A DNA stretch of 37,286 nt from Pseudomonadota bacterium (GTDB lineage: Bacteria > Desulfobacterota > Syntrophia > Syntrophales > UBA8958): positions 1 to 37,286 of the forward strand of contig JASGUC010000006.1 of assembly GCA_030057915.1 (NCBI GenBank), in the 5' to 3' direction. Positions 1 through 7,680 of the stretch are shown piece after piece; the stretch's first letter is position 1; each line of letters begins with the position of its first letter. The translations under genes were made by a program, and so were the position numbers. The notes beneath the pieces are model-generated. The model was not told the origin of the DNA. It saw only the letters and a list, made by a program, of their open reading frames with translations, and did no database searches.

Positions 1-59
1 TCAAATTTACCGTGATTTTTGCCACCCGCGACGCCGCCCTGGCAACCCAATGCGCCGCC

Positions 60-335
60 ATCGAGAGGCCGTCGGGCGCGTGGTAAATGACCACCAGGGC
101 AGGGCGCCGACAGGAATATCGAAAAAAACGCCGCCAGGGGGCCGTTCAGGGCGCCGACAAGACGCCGCCAGGGCGCCGACAAGACGCCGCCAGGGGGGCG
201 ACAAGACGCCGCATAGGGCGCCGACAGGAAGATCGAAAAAAACGCCGCCAGGGCGCCGTCCAGGGGGTCGACAAGGCGCCGCATAGGGCGCCGTCCAAGG
301 GGCCGACAAGACGCCGCATAGGGCGCCGCCGACAA
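60..335. repeat. GC-rich minisatellite array
   Basis: Imperfect tandem units built on the core GCGCCGACAAGACGCCGC (about 22 bp). Two longer variants at about 103-137 and 217-251 carry an A-rich insert (GATCGAAAAAAACGCC type), and short 12-bp units such as GGCGCCGTCCAG are interspersed. All frames are open through it only because the unit lacks stop codons; the low-complexity Arg/Pro/Gly translations do not look like protein. The array stops just before a palindromic dispersed repeat, an arrangement echoed near the right end of the window. Confidence 0.8.
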
Positions 336-350
336 AAGGTTTTCACAGGG

Positions 351-420
351 TATGCCGGTGCGCCGGCATAGGTAAAGTATCTGATATTATTGAGTAATTG
401 ACGACGGTCAAAAAGTTTTG
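351..420. repeat. Dispersed palindrome repeat, copy 1
   Basis: It starts with a 20-bp near-perfect palindrome (TATGCCGGTGCGCCGGCATA, one mismatch), followed by GGTAAAG and, after a variable stretch, GACGACGGTCAAAAAGTTTTG-type sequence at 400-420. The same head, spacing and tail recur at 36341-36411, where the palindrome is perfect. Function unknown; it could be a hairpin-type intergenic repeat or an element end. Confidence 0.75.
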
Positions 421-748
421 CCTCCGGAAATTTCCCCCATTTTTTGAGGAGCGTCCTTGTCCATGTAATCATCAGTTTGAATATCCCCCGAAAACATCAA
501 TTCGGTTCTCCCCCCCTTGTAGCTCTTTTTTTTACTTCCTTTAGTTCCTGAAAAACGGACAAAAGATATTTCATTGTTTTTTTGTTTCTCTTAGTCCTTT
601 GATTCCTCAGGTTTTTCTGGTTCCTTTGTCGTCACCATATCAGGGGGGGTGACGATGCAAGGGAAGAGAAAAACCTGTTGTATATGCTCCATGGGGGTCA
701 TCTACAACCGATGAAAAAGGGGGACAATCTCACCGATGCGAACAGCCG
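421..748. other. Gene-free AT-richer spacer
   Basis: No convincing coding sequence on either strand. The stretch is distinctly richer in T and A than the surrounding DNA, with runs of T, C and G (for example around 509-535 and 640-650), and every frame is short. It may be decayed mobile DNA, but I recognise nothing specific in it. Confidence 0.5.
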
Positions 749-874
749 GCGGAACCATCCAGGGTAAATTTGTTCTATCTCTAAGTGGCTGAAAACAGGA
801 CGAGCCTCAGTTTTAGTAGATCATTCAAGATCAACTACTTACATTGAGAACAAATTTACCCTGCAGAACCATCC
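749..874. mobile_element. MITE-like element with target-site duplication
   Basis: A 102-bp body (761-862) is bounded by perfect 16-bp inverted repeats, AGGGTAAATTTGTTCT at 761-776 and its reverse complement at 847-862. Immediately outside lie direct repeats GCGGAACCATCC (749-760) and GCAGAACCATCC (863-874), 11 of 12 identical and with GAACCATCC perfect. This is the signature of a transposed non-autonomous element with a 9-12 bp target duplication. The interior has a small hairpin around AGTAGATC and no coding capacity. The parent IS family is not identifiable from this sequence. Confidence 0.8.
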
Positions 875-1161
875 TTTTTGTTTGACCTCTTCGGGGAATT
901 TGCGTTACAGATCGCCGGACAGGCGTCCGCTCCCTGGCTTGGCGAACATGGCCCGCCATCGGGAGCGTCATGCATGGATTGCCAGGAGGCCTCCACAAAG
1001 GGCGAAGCGACCGTCTTCATCAGGGATCGGCCCGGAAAACGCCGCCGGGCCGTCCCCTTGCCGGACGCTCCGGGGCCGGTGGCGGGGGTCTTCTCTGGCG
1101 TTGTTGCCTTACCATATCCTCGGGGGATAGTCGCAGCCCCTCTTCCGGCGCCGTTGCGCCG
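875..1161. other. Leader region before the DUF1893 gene, no gene supported
   Basis: GC-rich DNA open in several frames on both strands. None of the possible proteins shows a recognisable domain, ribosome binding site or membrane segment. The frame of the downstream gene continues upstream to 970, but the added residues (Arg/Gly/Pro-rich) do not resemble the DUF1893 family, so I treat them as non-coding. Confidence 0.5.
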
Positions 1162-1647
1162 ATGGTCAACATGATGGATGACGATTTTCGGATTTACAAG
1201 CTTGCCATGTTCCACGGGGAAAAACGGGTTTTCATGTCCCGGGAATCGGGTCTGAAACCCCTGGTGGAGTGGCTGGATATCTTCCGGGGCAAATACCGGG
1301 ACTGCCGCCTTCATGACCGGGTGGTCGGTCTGGCGGCGGCGAGACTGATCGCCGCTTCGGGACTGGTCTCCGAGGTCGTGGCCCTGACGGCCTCCCGGCC
1401 GGCCCGGGATTTCCTGGCGGCGGCGGGGATCTCCCTCCAGGCGGGGCAGAGTGTGGACAATATCCTGACGACTGACGGATCCGCGGTCTGCCCGGAGGAA
1501 ATCATCGCCCTGGAAACGCCGGACCCGGATGAATTCCAACGCCGCATCCACCGCCTGGTCAATTACGACCCCCTGGATTACGAGAACTGCAAGGGAAGGT
1601 GCGGCTACACGCCCTGGTGCCGGGAGTGCATGAAAAACCGCCGCTGA
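1162..1647 (+). CDS. DUF1893 domain protein
   Basis: About 161 residues. The order of features fits the DUF1893 family (cytidine-deaminase-like fold, no established biochemical role): a short strand giving a self-descriptive segment near the N terminus, a KPLVEWLDI-type helix, then DRVVGLAAARL around the first conserved helix, a small-residue region and a PEEI/LETPDP segment near the end. The C-terminal tail has four cysteines (C-x3-C, then CxxC in PWCREC), which could bind metal or be redox active. Start choice is uncertain: ATG at 1162, 1171 and 1174 are all possible and none has a good Shine-Dalgarno. It stands alone between repeat elements. Confidence 0.75.
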   Translation: MVNMMDDDFRIYKLAMFHGEKRVFMSRESGLKPLVEWLDIFRGKYRDCRLHDRVVGLAAARLIAASGLVSEVVALTASRPARDFLAAAGISLQAGQSVDNILTTDGSAVCPEEIIALETPDPDEFQRRIHRLVNYDPLDYENCKGRCGYTPWCRECMKNRR

Positions 1648-1674
1648 TCCCCCCATCCCGGTGGCGGACGGCGC

Positions 1675-2010
1675 AAGGACGGCCCGGCGGCGATGCCGCG
1701 AGCGACGGGCTTAGGGCGGGGGATGCCCAGCCAGGACCTTTAAACCCAAATTTTCCATTGGAAGGTTCACGGGTCCATGATTCATGGCGCGATGCCCCTG
1801 GGTCATGGGCCAACGGGTCGCATGGCGAGAGCGACATAATGAAAGCGATGAAGAATCTCTGATGGTTTCCTTGGGGCAGCATCCGGAAATCCTTGCGGCC
1901 GCCATCTGCGGCGCCGCCGCGAAAGGGCGGAAACCTCCTGAAGGACGCCCCGGCGGCGATGCCGCGAGCGACGGGCTTAGGGCGGTGGATGCCCAGCCAG
2001 GACCTTTAAA
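1675..2010. repeat. 70-bp direct repeats flanking a miniature element
   Basis: Positions 1675-1744 and 1941-2010 are 68/70 identical, beginning AAGGAC and ending CCAGGACCTTTAAA. They bracket a truncated 231-bp-family element (1743-1937). The right copy runs straight into the left end of the neighbouring 124-bp element, because both element families begin with a similar CCTTTRAA sequence. The near identity suggests a recent duplication or recombination across element ends. Confidence 0.85.
1743..1937. mobile_element. Family B miniature element, copy 1 (right end lost)
   Basis: Starts with the 16-bp terminal sequence AACCCAAATTTTCCAT (1743-1758) and stays clearly similar to 35490-35720 through the ATGATTCATGG, GACATAATGAAA and GGCGGAAACCTCC landmarks. 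The match ends at about 1937, so the right inverted repeat seen in the second copy is missing. Short reading frames inside it show no family resemblance. Confidence 0.75.
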
Positions 2011-2123
2011 AAAGCCGTTTCCAAGTCTCTATCGTCATCCCGGTGGCGGGTGGTTTGTATTCATGGCCTTCCCGATCCCGGATTTTACCGGGGCGAGTGG
2101 AAAACGTGGATGTTCAAAGGTTT
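2000..2123. mobile_element. Family A miniature element, copy 1
   Basis: The left end GGACCTTTAAAAAAGCCG and the right end TTCAAAGGTTT form degenerate terminal inverted repeats. The right half, read in reverse, matches 35889-35935 (CCTTTGAAAATCCATG, TTTTCC, CACCCCGGTAAAATCC). At 124 bp it is one of four copies of similar length. It ends 28 bp before the mazG start codon, so it forms part of the mazG leader. Confidence 0.7.
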
Positions 2124-2151
2124 CGGACCCGGGATGGGCGGAGGGGAGAGG

Positions 2152-2946
2152 ATGAAGGAGCGGAAAACGACGACGGATGTGGCGGAGCTATTGGCGCTGA
2201 TCAGGACCCTTCGTGGTCCCGGCGGTTGCCCCTGGGATCGGGTCCAGACGGAGAAGGACCTGAAGCGGCATCTCTTGGACGAGGCCTATGAGGTCCTCGA
2301 CGCCATCGACTCCGGCGCGCCGGCGGAACTCCGGGAGGAATTGGGGGATCTCCTCTTCCAGATCCTCTTCCTTGCCGTCCTGGCGGAAGAGCGGGGGCAT
2401 TTCGATTTCTCCGGGGTGATCCAAGAGATCGGGGAAAAGATGATCCGCCGCCATCCCCATGTCTTTGGAGACGCCCAGGTCCGGGATGTGGGCGAGGTGA
2501 AGGCAAACTGGGAGAGGATCAAGACGATCCAGGAGCGCAAGATAGCCCGGGAGAGCCCTCTCTTTGCCGGGGTCTCCCGCTCCCTCCCCGCCCTGGCCCG
2601 GGCCCAGGCCATTACGGAGCGAGCCGCCACGGCGGGCTTCGACTGGGAGAGGACGGATCAGGTCATCGCCAAGCTATCCGAGGAGTTGGAAGAGCTGACG
2701 GAGGCCCTGGAGACGAAGGATCGCGAGGGGGCCGAAGAGGAAATCGGCGATTTGTTGTTTTCCGTCGTCAACCTCTCCCGGTTCGTCCAGGTCCGGGCGG
2801 AGGATGCCCTGCGCGGAACCACCGAGAAATTCCTGAGGCGTTTTAGGTATATGGAGGAGAAGCTCAAGGAACGGGGGCTGGCCGTCGAAGAGGCCTCGCC
2901 GGAGGAGATGGACCGGCTCTGGACCGAGGTGAAACAGGCCGGATAG
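2152..2946 (+). CDS. mazG: Nucleoside triphosphate pyrophosphohydrolase MazG
   Basis: 264 residues, essentially the length of E. coli MazG (263). Two MazG all-alpha NTP pyrophosphatase repeats are visible. The N-terminal one has GGCPWDRVQT, LLDEAYEVLDAI and EELGDLLFQILF. The C-terminal one has FDWERTDQV, KLSEELEEL and EEEIGDLLFSVVNL; the ExxD-type acidic residues that coordinate Mg are present in both. The enzyme hydrolyses (d)NTPs to monophosphates and pyrophosphate and is a cytoplasmic house-cleaning function, in some bacteria linked to ppGpp control. ATG at 2152 has a strong GGAGGGGAGAGG ribosome site just upstream; extension to 2050 would read through the family A element. It is followed 195 bp later by a peptidase gene on the same strand. 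Confidence 0.95.
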   Translation: MKERKTTTDVAELLALIRTLRGPGGCPWDRVQTEKDLKRHLLDEAYEVLDAIDSGAPAELREELGDLLFQILFLAVLAEERGHFDFSGVIQEIGEKMIRRHPHVFGDAQVRDVGEVKANWERIKTIQERKIARESPLFAGVSRSLPALARAQAITERAATAGFDWERTDQVIAKLSEELEELTEALETKDREGAEEEIGDLLFSVVNLSRFVQVRAEDALRGTTEKFLRRFRYMEEKLKERGLAVEEASPEEMDRLWTEVKQAG

Positions 2947-3141
2947 CTATTCCCGGCGAGGAAGGGGATCTTTGGCGGCCAGAAATTAATGCTGGAAAAA
3001 AAGACAAAAAAAATATACAGATGGGCGCATATCCCGGGGGGAGGAGCGGAGAATGACGGGAAAGGACGCCCCGCCCGGACCCGCGGGGAAGGGGAGAGGG
3101 CTCGCCAGGAAGGGATCCTTAATGAGGAGGGACCGAAAAGC

Positions 3142-4179
3142 TTGCGAAAACATTGGATAATTCTTGCATGTGCGCTCTTTTTCCTGGGGACGGTGGGGTT
3201 GCCCGCCGTTTGGGGCGTGACCAATGTGATCGAGCCGGCAAAGACGCCGGCAGCCGGAAAGACAAAAAAGAAGACAAGACATGCCAAAAAGGCCCGAGTG
3301 GCCGCGGCAAAATCGACTAAAACAAGGTCGGCGGCGAAATCCCGGGTTCGTTGCGGAACGAAACAAGCGCATAAGCGATCCCCGGCGGGGAAAAACAAGG
3401 GGCGTGAATCCGGGAAGCTGGTTTTGCATTCCGGATTTGCCCTGGTGGAGGATCAACGGACCGGGGAGACGCTCGTCCAGAAGAATCCCCAAGCCGTCGT
3501 CCCGATTGCCTCCATTACCAAACTCATGACCGCCATGGTGATTCTGGATGCCCAACTGGATCTGAACGAACCATTGGTCATCCAGCGGGAAGACATCGAC
3601 TGCCTGCGGCACAGTCGTTCCCGCCTGCCGGTGGGGACGAGCCTTACCCGGCAGGAGGCCCTGCTTTTGGCCCTGATGGCGTCGGAAAACCGGGCGGCCC
3701 ACGCCCTGGGTCGTACCTATCCCGGGGGGCGGGAGGCCTTTGTGGCCTCCATGAATGCCAAGGCCCGGGCCATAGGTCTGACGGCCACCCGTTTTACGGA
3801 GCCGACCGGGCTTTCCGAAGGCAACACCTCCTCCGCCCAGGACCTGGCCCGGATGGTCGGCGCCGCCTACCATTACCCCTTGATCCGCGAATTCACCACC
3901 TGCGAGGAAGCGTTCATCCAGTCGGGCCGTCGCATCCTGGCCTTCCATAACACCAATCGCCTGGTGAAGAGCCCCCGGTGGCAGATCGGCCTGTCTAAAA
4001 CCGGATTCATCGACGAGGCGGGCCGCTGCCTGGTGATGCAGGCCGAGGTGGCCCGGCGGCCGGTCCTGATCATCCTCCTCGACGCCCAGGGGAAGATGAC
4101 CCGCTACGGGGACGCCAATCGCATCAAACAATGGATGGAGCGCTCCCCCTCGGCAACGCGCATCGTCCACGAGGGCTGA
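3142..4179 (+). CDS. Secreted S11-family D-Ala-D-Ala peptidase (PBP5/PBP7 type)
   Basis: Penicillin-binding protein of peptidase family S11, expected to trim peptidoglycan stem peptides or cross-links in the periplasm. All three active-site motifs are present: SITK (S124, K127), SEN (181-183) and KTG (286-288). I prefer the TTG start at 3142: it has a GAGGAGGGA ribosome site 9 bp away and gives a textbook signal peptide (RKHW, then about 20 hydrophobic residues ending at VWG). An upstream ATG at 2989 would bury the signal sequence 50 residues inside the protein and lacks a ribosome site. Between signal and catalytic domain is a very basic Lys/Ala/Arg linker (about residues 32-90), possibly wall- or DNA-binding. 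There is no C-terminal amphipathic anchor, so it resembles PbpG more than DacA. Confidence 0.9.
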   Translation: MRKHWIILACALFFLGTVGLPAVWGVTNVIEPAKTPAAGKTKKKTRHAKKARVAAAKSTKTRSAAKSRVRCGTKQAHKRSPAGKNKGRESGKLVLHSGFALVEDQRTGETLVQKNPQAVVPIASITKLMTAMVILDAQLDLNEPLVIQREDIDCLRHSRSRLPVGTSLTRQEALLLALMASENRAAHALGRTYPGGREAFVASMNAKARAIGLTATRFTEPTGLSEGNTSSAQDLARMVGAAYHYPLIREFTTCEEAFIQSGRRILAFHNTNRLVKSPRWQIGLSKTGFIDEAGRCLVMQAEVARRPVLIILLDAQGKMTRYGDANRIKQWMERSPSATRIVHEG

Positions 4180-4204
4180 ACGCCGGAGGCCGGCAAGAAG
4201 AGGA

Positions 4205-4286
4205 TGGCCCTGGCGGCCTGGTGAATCGCTTTATTTTCACTTCCCCGCATTTTTTTTTATTCGGCTGGCCCTGGCGGCCTGGTGAA
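4205..4286. repeat. Short direct repeat
   Basis: TGGCCCTGGCGGCCTGGTGAA occurs twice, at 4205-4225 and 4266-4286, separated by a T-rich stretch with a run of nine T. It lies in the 380-bp convergent spacer after the peptidase gene; no gene is visible in that spacer. Confidence 0.7.
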
Positions 4287-4489
4287 GCTCGCCCCGGGCG
4301 CCCGCCCGCGCCGGGACCGCGGGTTTGTCTTACTCAGCTTCTACAGTAGCTAAAAAATAGTTGTGCTATTTTAGATAGATGGGTACCTTGAAAAGGTTCT
4401 TGGCACCACAGAATGCCCTTAGACAATGAGTTGGGCATCACACGAATTCCCGTATGGTCGGCGGGCGGACGCGGACCTCCAAGGAGGCT

Positions 4490-4528
4490 AAAAAAGGGAC
4501 GGCTAACCAGCGACGCCGTCCCTTTTTT
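4490..4528. terminator. Bidirectional intrinsic terminator
   Basis: Perfect inverted repeat AAAAAAGGGACGGC (4490-4503) and GCCGTCCCTTTTTT (4515-4528) with an 11-base loop. It gives an A-tract/stem/U-tract arrangement on both strands, placed between the convergent peptidase (+) and ferritin-like (-) genes. Confidence 0.9.
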
Positions 4529-4559
4529 GTTTTGCCGAGGGGTCCGAGGGAGGGTCCTT

Positions 4560-5081
4560 TCAGAAGAACCGGCCGAAACGCAGGGCGGCGTAGGCCGGAT
4601 CGTGATCGGCCCGGAGATTGGCCACCATGACCACGTGAGATTTCTCCTCCTTGACGATCTTTTCGAAGAATTTCTTTTGCTCCTTGTCCAGGGAGAGCTT
4701 GGCCAGTTCCGTATATAGAAGGATGGCGTTCTTCTCCGCCGCCATGGCAATGGCGGCGGCCTGGGCCACGGTTTCGACCTTCTCCAGGCGTTTGTTCACC
4801 GTCTCACCCTTAGGGAAAAGACCCTCTTGGACGATGGATTCGAGGTAGGCGTCAATATCCGGGCTCTTCAGCCACTGATCCACTCCCTTCCCCGCGGCCT
4901 TCTCCTTGAAATCGAGAAAGATCTTCATGTGATTGGCTTCCTCCTTGGCCAGGCCGAGAAAGAGATCCTTGAGGTCCTGGTTCGCGGAGAATTTCTTGGC
5001 TGCTTTCATGTAAAAGTCCATGCCGTCCTTTTCCGCCTTGACGGCGAAATCGAAAACACCCAAATCCTGTTTTTTTGCCAT
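4560..5081 (-). CDS. Ferritin-like diiron protein (rubrerythrin-type four-helix domain)
   Basis: 173 residues. Four-helix diiron signature in two halves: E17 in AEKDGMDFY, E48xxH51 in KEEANHM, E116 in AAEKNAILLY and E146xxH149 in KEEKSHV. These are the six carboxylate/histidine ligands expected for a ferritin-like/rubrerythrin diiron centre. No C-terminal rubredoxin domain is present, so electrons would come from another protein. Such proteins in anaerobes act in peroxide reduction or iron handling; the precise role here is inferred only. The start is ATG at 5081, preceded by AAAGGAGGT; the frame upstream to 5174 lacks support. It appears monocistronic and ends at the bidirectional terminator. 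Confidence 0.9.
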   Translation of the reverse strand: MAKKQDLGVFDFAVKAEKDGMDFYMKAAKKFSANQDLKDLFLGLAKEEANHMKIFLDFKEKAAGKGVDQWLKSPDIDAYLESIVQEGLFPKGETVNKRLEKVETVAQAAAIAMAAEKNAILLYTELAKLSLDKEQKKFFEKIVKEEKSHVVMVANLRADHDPAYAALRFGRFF

Positions 5082-5404
5082 CTTTTGACCTCCTTTGCAT
5101 GTTTGGCGAATCCATGTCGGGCCCGGCGGCGGCGAGGGTTTATCCGTCCGTCGTCGTCCCCTCGTTATCTCCACGCCGCGGGCGGCGAGGCTGTCCGGCG
5201 ATCCGGGGGGCGGACCGGCGGGAATCAGCCGCCGCGGCGCCTGACGCTATTTCGTTTGGCGGCGCAATACCTCCGTCCCATCTTCCTAAAGCCCTTTCCC
5301 GCGTTTGCGGAGGTTATGCGGAAATGACGAGTCCTCCCGGCGGTCGTCTCTGTCCCGTCCTTTCCGACGCCCGGGTGCCATCCCCGCCGTCGGGGCAATC
5401 GCCA
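5082..5404. other. Intergenic region, no gene supported
   Basis: About 320 bp between two minus-strand genes. GC-rich, open in several frames but without domain similarity. TTATGCGGAAATGACGA near 5313 resembles TTATGCCGAAATGACGA at 11462, inside a family A element, suggesting a decayed piece of the same repeat. No convincing promoter or terminator was found. Confidence 0.4.
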
Positions 5405-6091
5405 TTATTTCCCCGGCATTTTGAGGGCCGAGGGAAGCCACCGATAGACCGGGGACAGATTGGACCCCACCTGTCCCCGGGTGGGGATCATGAATACGAA
5501 GCACTTCCTTTCCTCCGGGACCAGGGCGATGTGGCGGATCGATCCCGGCGTCTCCTGGCGGTTGAGGAGCTGGCGGAGCCGCTGGCGGATCGTTTCGTTG
5601 GCGTAGTAGAGGAGGAAGAAACTGTCTCCCCAACGGATCTGCTCCTGCTGGAGGCGGGCCGCATTGGTGATCTTCGGCCCCCGGAAACCGGCGTAGCCCT
5701 TTTCGATGAGGTGTCCCTCGGCCAGGGGTTTGTGGCGGAGATGGAGGGTGATGAAGAGGCGGTCGTATTTGCGGATAAGCAGCGAGAAGGGCATCCAGAG
5801 GAGGGCCTGGCGGGGGAGGAAGGTGATGGTCGCCTCCACCTTTTCCACGAAATCGGCTTTTCCGGCGGTGAGTTGGGCATGGTAGCCGATCGACCCGCCG
5901 ATGTTGGTAAAGGTCTGATCCACAGGCCGGAAGACGTCGATGAGATCCTGAAAGGCGCTGCGGAACATCCGGTCGTTGACCCGCTTTCCCCGGAAAAAGC
6001 CAAAGCCCAACAGGGCGGAGAAGACGATGAAGAGATAGAAGAGGGGTTGCGTGGCGATGTCTTCCCGGGAAAGGAGATCACTAAAATTCAA
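5405..6091 (-). CDS. Unknown membrane-anchored protein of the ArsA-like operon
   Basis: 228 residues; I do not recognise the family. A single hydrophobic segment lies near the N terminus (about residues 16-34, LFYLFIVFSALLGFGFF), followed by a basic, mostly soluble cytoplasmic domain with a PRQALLWMPFSLLI hydrophobic patch. No catalytic motif or cysteine cluster is visible. It overlaps the 3' end of the ArsA-like ATPase gene by 11 bp, so the two are probably translationally coupled. The likeliest inference is a membrane partner, receptor or substrate for the ATPase. Confidence 0.7.
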   Translation of the reverse strand: MNFSDLLSREDIATQPLFYLFIVFSALLGFGFFRGKRVNDRMFRSAFQDLIDVFRPVDQTFTNIGGSIGYHAQLTAGKADFVEKVEATITFLPRQALLWMPFSLLIRKYDRLFITLHLRHKPLAEGHLIEKGYAGFRGPKITNAARLQQEQIRWGDSFFLLYYANETIRQRLRQLLNRQETPGSIRHIALVPEERKCFVFMIPTRGQVGSNLSPVYRWLPSALKMPGK

Positions 6092-7022
6092 GGTCCGCCT
6101 CCAGGTCTTCGGGGATGTCGTGGAGTTTGCCCGTGTTTGCCCACAGGGCGTCGTTCAAGGCCACATAGCGCAGCGGAACCCCGCCGCCGGCGGTCTGCCG
6201 GAGGGAATTGGCCACGGTGGCGGCGATCTCCTCGTTGGCCGCCGTCACCTTGTTCTGGATCAGGAGGCGCAGGGGAAGCTTTAGATCGTTGAGCCCCTCG
6301 ATGAGACGTTCCGACTCCCGCCGCGAGAGGAGGTCCGGATTGAAGACCAGGACGACGCCGCAATCCCCGCCCTGAAGGAGGTTCGTAAGCCGACGGTAAT
6401 TTTCGTGGAGGGATTTGAGGCGCGTCATGATCTCGTCTTCGTCCTCGCTGAACTTCAATAGGATTTCCTTCCGGGTTTCCCCTTCCCGGAGGGGACGACG
6501 GATCTTCTGGATGGTGTAGCGTTTTTCCAGGATCTGCCGACGGATGGCGACCAGACGGTCGATCCAGGTCACCGTTACCTGGGGAAGGGCGAGGAAGCGC
6601 AGGGTCAGCCCCGTGGGGGGGGTGTCGAAGATCAGGTAGTCGAAATCCCGCTCCTCCCGGATCGTCTGCTCGATGCCGGTCAGCAGGGCATATTCCTCGA
6701 TCCCCGGGGAGTATTTCAGCACGTTGAAGCAACGGTCGAGATTCAGAACGGATAGATACTTGTATGTTTCGGAAAGAACTTGCGCCTCCCTTTCGAGGTA
6801 GGCCCGGGCCATCTTCTTGATATCGAGTTCGTCCAGGTGGAGGCGGGACGTGAAGCGTCGGCGCCGCCCCTTGATCTCCACCCCGAAGATGTCGCCCAGG
6901 TTGTGGGCCGGATCGAGGGAGACGATGAGGACCCGGCGCCGCCGGGAGAGCTGCCAGGCCGCCGCCGCCGCGAGGGTGGATTTCCCCACCCCCCCCTTGC
7001 CGGTGAAAAAGAGGATCTTCAT
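6081..7022 (-). CDS. ArsA/Get3-family P-loop ATPase
   Basis: 313 residues with the deviant Walker A of the SIMIBI class, GKGGVGKST at 8-16. The SLDPAHNLGDIFG segment (35-47) is the ArsA/Get3 switch I type with its conserved Asp, the SPGIEE element is at 105-110 and switch II is DTPPTGLTLR (133-142). An LLIQNKV segment near 255 is the nucleotide-base contact. A single ATPase half is present, unlike the duplicated arsenite ArsA, and no ArsB, ArsD or ArsR gene is nearby. Arsenite export is therefore unlikely, and a Get3-like membrane-protein targeting or assembly role is a better guess. It overlaps the upstream gene by 4 bp and the downstream gene by 11 bp. Confidence 0.9.
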   Translation of the reverse strand: MKILFFTGKGGVGKSTLAAAAAWQLSRRRRVLIVSLDPAHNLGDIFGVEIKGRRRRFTSRLHLDELDIKKMARAYLEREAQVLSETYKYLSVLNLDRCFNVLKYSPGIEEYALLTGIEQTIREERDFDYLIFDTPPTGLTLRFLALPQVTVTWIDRLVAIRRQILEKRYTIQKIRRPLREGETRKEILLKFSEDEDEIMTRLKSLHENYRRLTNLLQGGDCGVVLVFNPDLLSRRESERLIEGLNDLKLPLRLLIQNKVTAANEEIAATVANSLRQTAGGGVPLRYVALNDALWANTGKLHDIPEDLEADLEF

Positions 7023-7309
7023 CCGTCGGCCCCCAGGGATCCCATCATCTCCGCCAGCATGTCATGGGCGTCCTCGGCCCGTTGGTGGAGAATCCGGATT
7101 TCCCGGTCCATGAAGGGCAGGAGTTCCACGGACAGGAAGGTCGGCGGGGCGGGGAGGCCCACAAAGGCCCCGAGGAGCAGGAGGGCGAAGATGTTTTCCA
7201 GCTCCTGGACCTCCAGGCAGGTCAGGGACGCCGCCGCCTCCCGTTGGGCGGCCCCCATGCCGGCGAGGAGTTCCCGGCACTGCTTGAGAAAAGAAGATGT
7301 TTTCACCAC
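7019..7309 (-). CDS. Small unknown protein, first gene of the ArsA-like operon
   Basis: 96 residues, family not recognised. The start is GTG at 7309 (followed by a second GTG), with GGAGG about 9 bp upstream. It is predicted mostly helical with a hydrophobic middle (IFALLLLGAFVGLPAPPTFLSVELLPF, about residues 39-65) long enough for one membrane segment or a hairpin, and charged ends. The stop overlaps the ATPase start in the ATGA manner. Genes of this size and position could be an adaptor or a client of the ATPase; this is inference. Confidence 0.65.
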   Translation of the reverse strand: MVKTSSFLKQCRELLAGMGAAQREAAASLTCLEVQELENIFALLLLGAFVGLPAPPTFLSVELLPFMDREIRILHQRAEDAHDMLAEMMGSLGADG

Positions 7310-7680
7310 CGATACGCTCCTCCGGTTCTCCCGTCGCTGCCATTTCCGGTCCGGACGTTACCTTTCAAAACGGAAGACGAAGCCCGTGGCGCCCACCGGC
7401 TCTCCGCATGAGACCGGCCCGGCAGGTGCCGCGAAACCCCGGCAAGACCTTGAGGACACTCATGGATGGCGCCGTTCATTCTATTTTCCGACGCCGTTGT
7501 CTTCCGCCCTCGACTTCCCGGTCCTCCTTGCCGGCGTTGGCCGGCACGAGGGAAGGGCGCGCCGCACCGGAAAGGGATTTCTCTGAACCTCAGCAGCAGA
7601 AAGCGTCGTCGTTGTAGGCGCGCCGCCCCGGACAGGGATTTCTCCCTTCCCCGGGGCGGCGGTCTTTCAATAGGTAAAAA
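7310..7680. other. Intergenic region with a duplicated GC-rich motif
   Basis: 370 bp between cstA and the ArsA-like operon, without a supported gene. A 27-bp segment GCGCGCCGC(A/C)CCGG...GGGATTTCTC occurs at 7557-7583 and 7618-7644 with two differences. The second copy forms the left arm of the hairpin noted separately. Confidence 0.5.
7621..7661 (-). terminator. Strong hairpin downstream of cstA
   Basis: CGCCGCCCCGG (7621-7631) pairs perfectly with CCGGGGCGGCG (7651-7661), and the loop itself contains AGGGA/TCCCT. It lies 20 bp past the cstA stop. No U-tract follows on the minus strand, so this is a stabilising or factor-dependent 3' hairpin rather than a classical intrinsic terminator. Confidence 0.5.

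Noticed and set aside
60-370. Small basic proteins encoded on either strand of the minisatellite
   Set aside because: All frames are open because the repeat lacks stops. The translations are repetitive Arg/Pro/Gly with no start signals.
878-1174. 98-codon plus-strand frame before the DUF1893 gene
   Set aside because: No family, no ribosome site, overlaps the start of a better supported gene.
4395-4420. Sigma-54-like TGGCAC-N5-aTGC
   Set aside because: The -12 element is imperfect and no gene follows in that direction.
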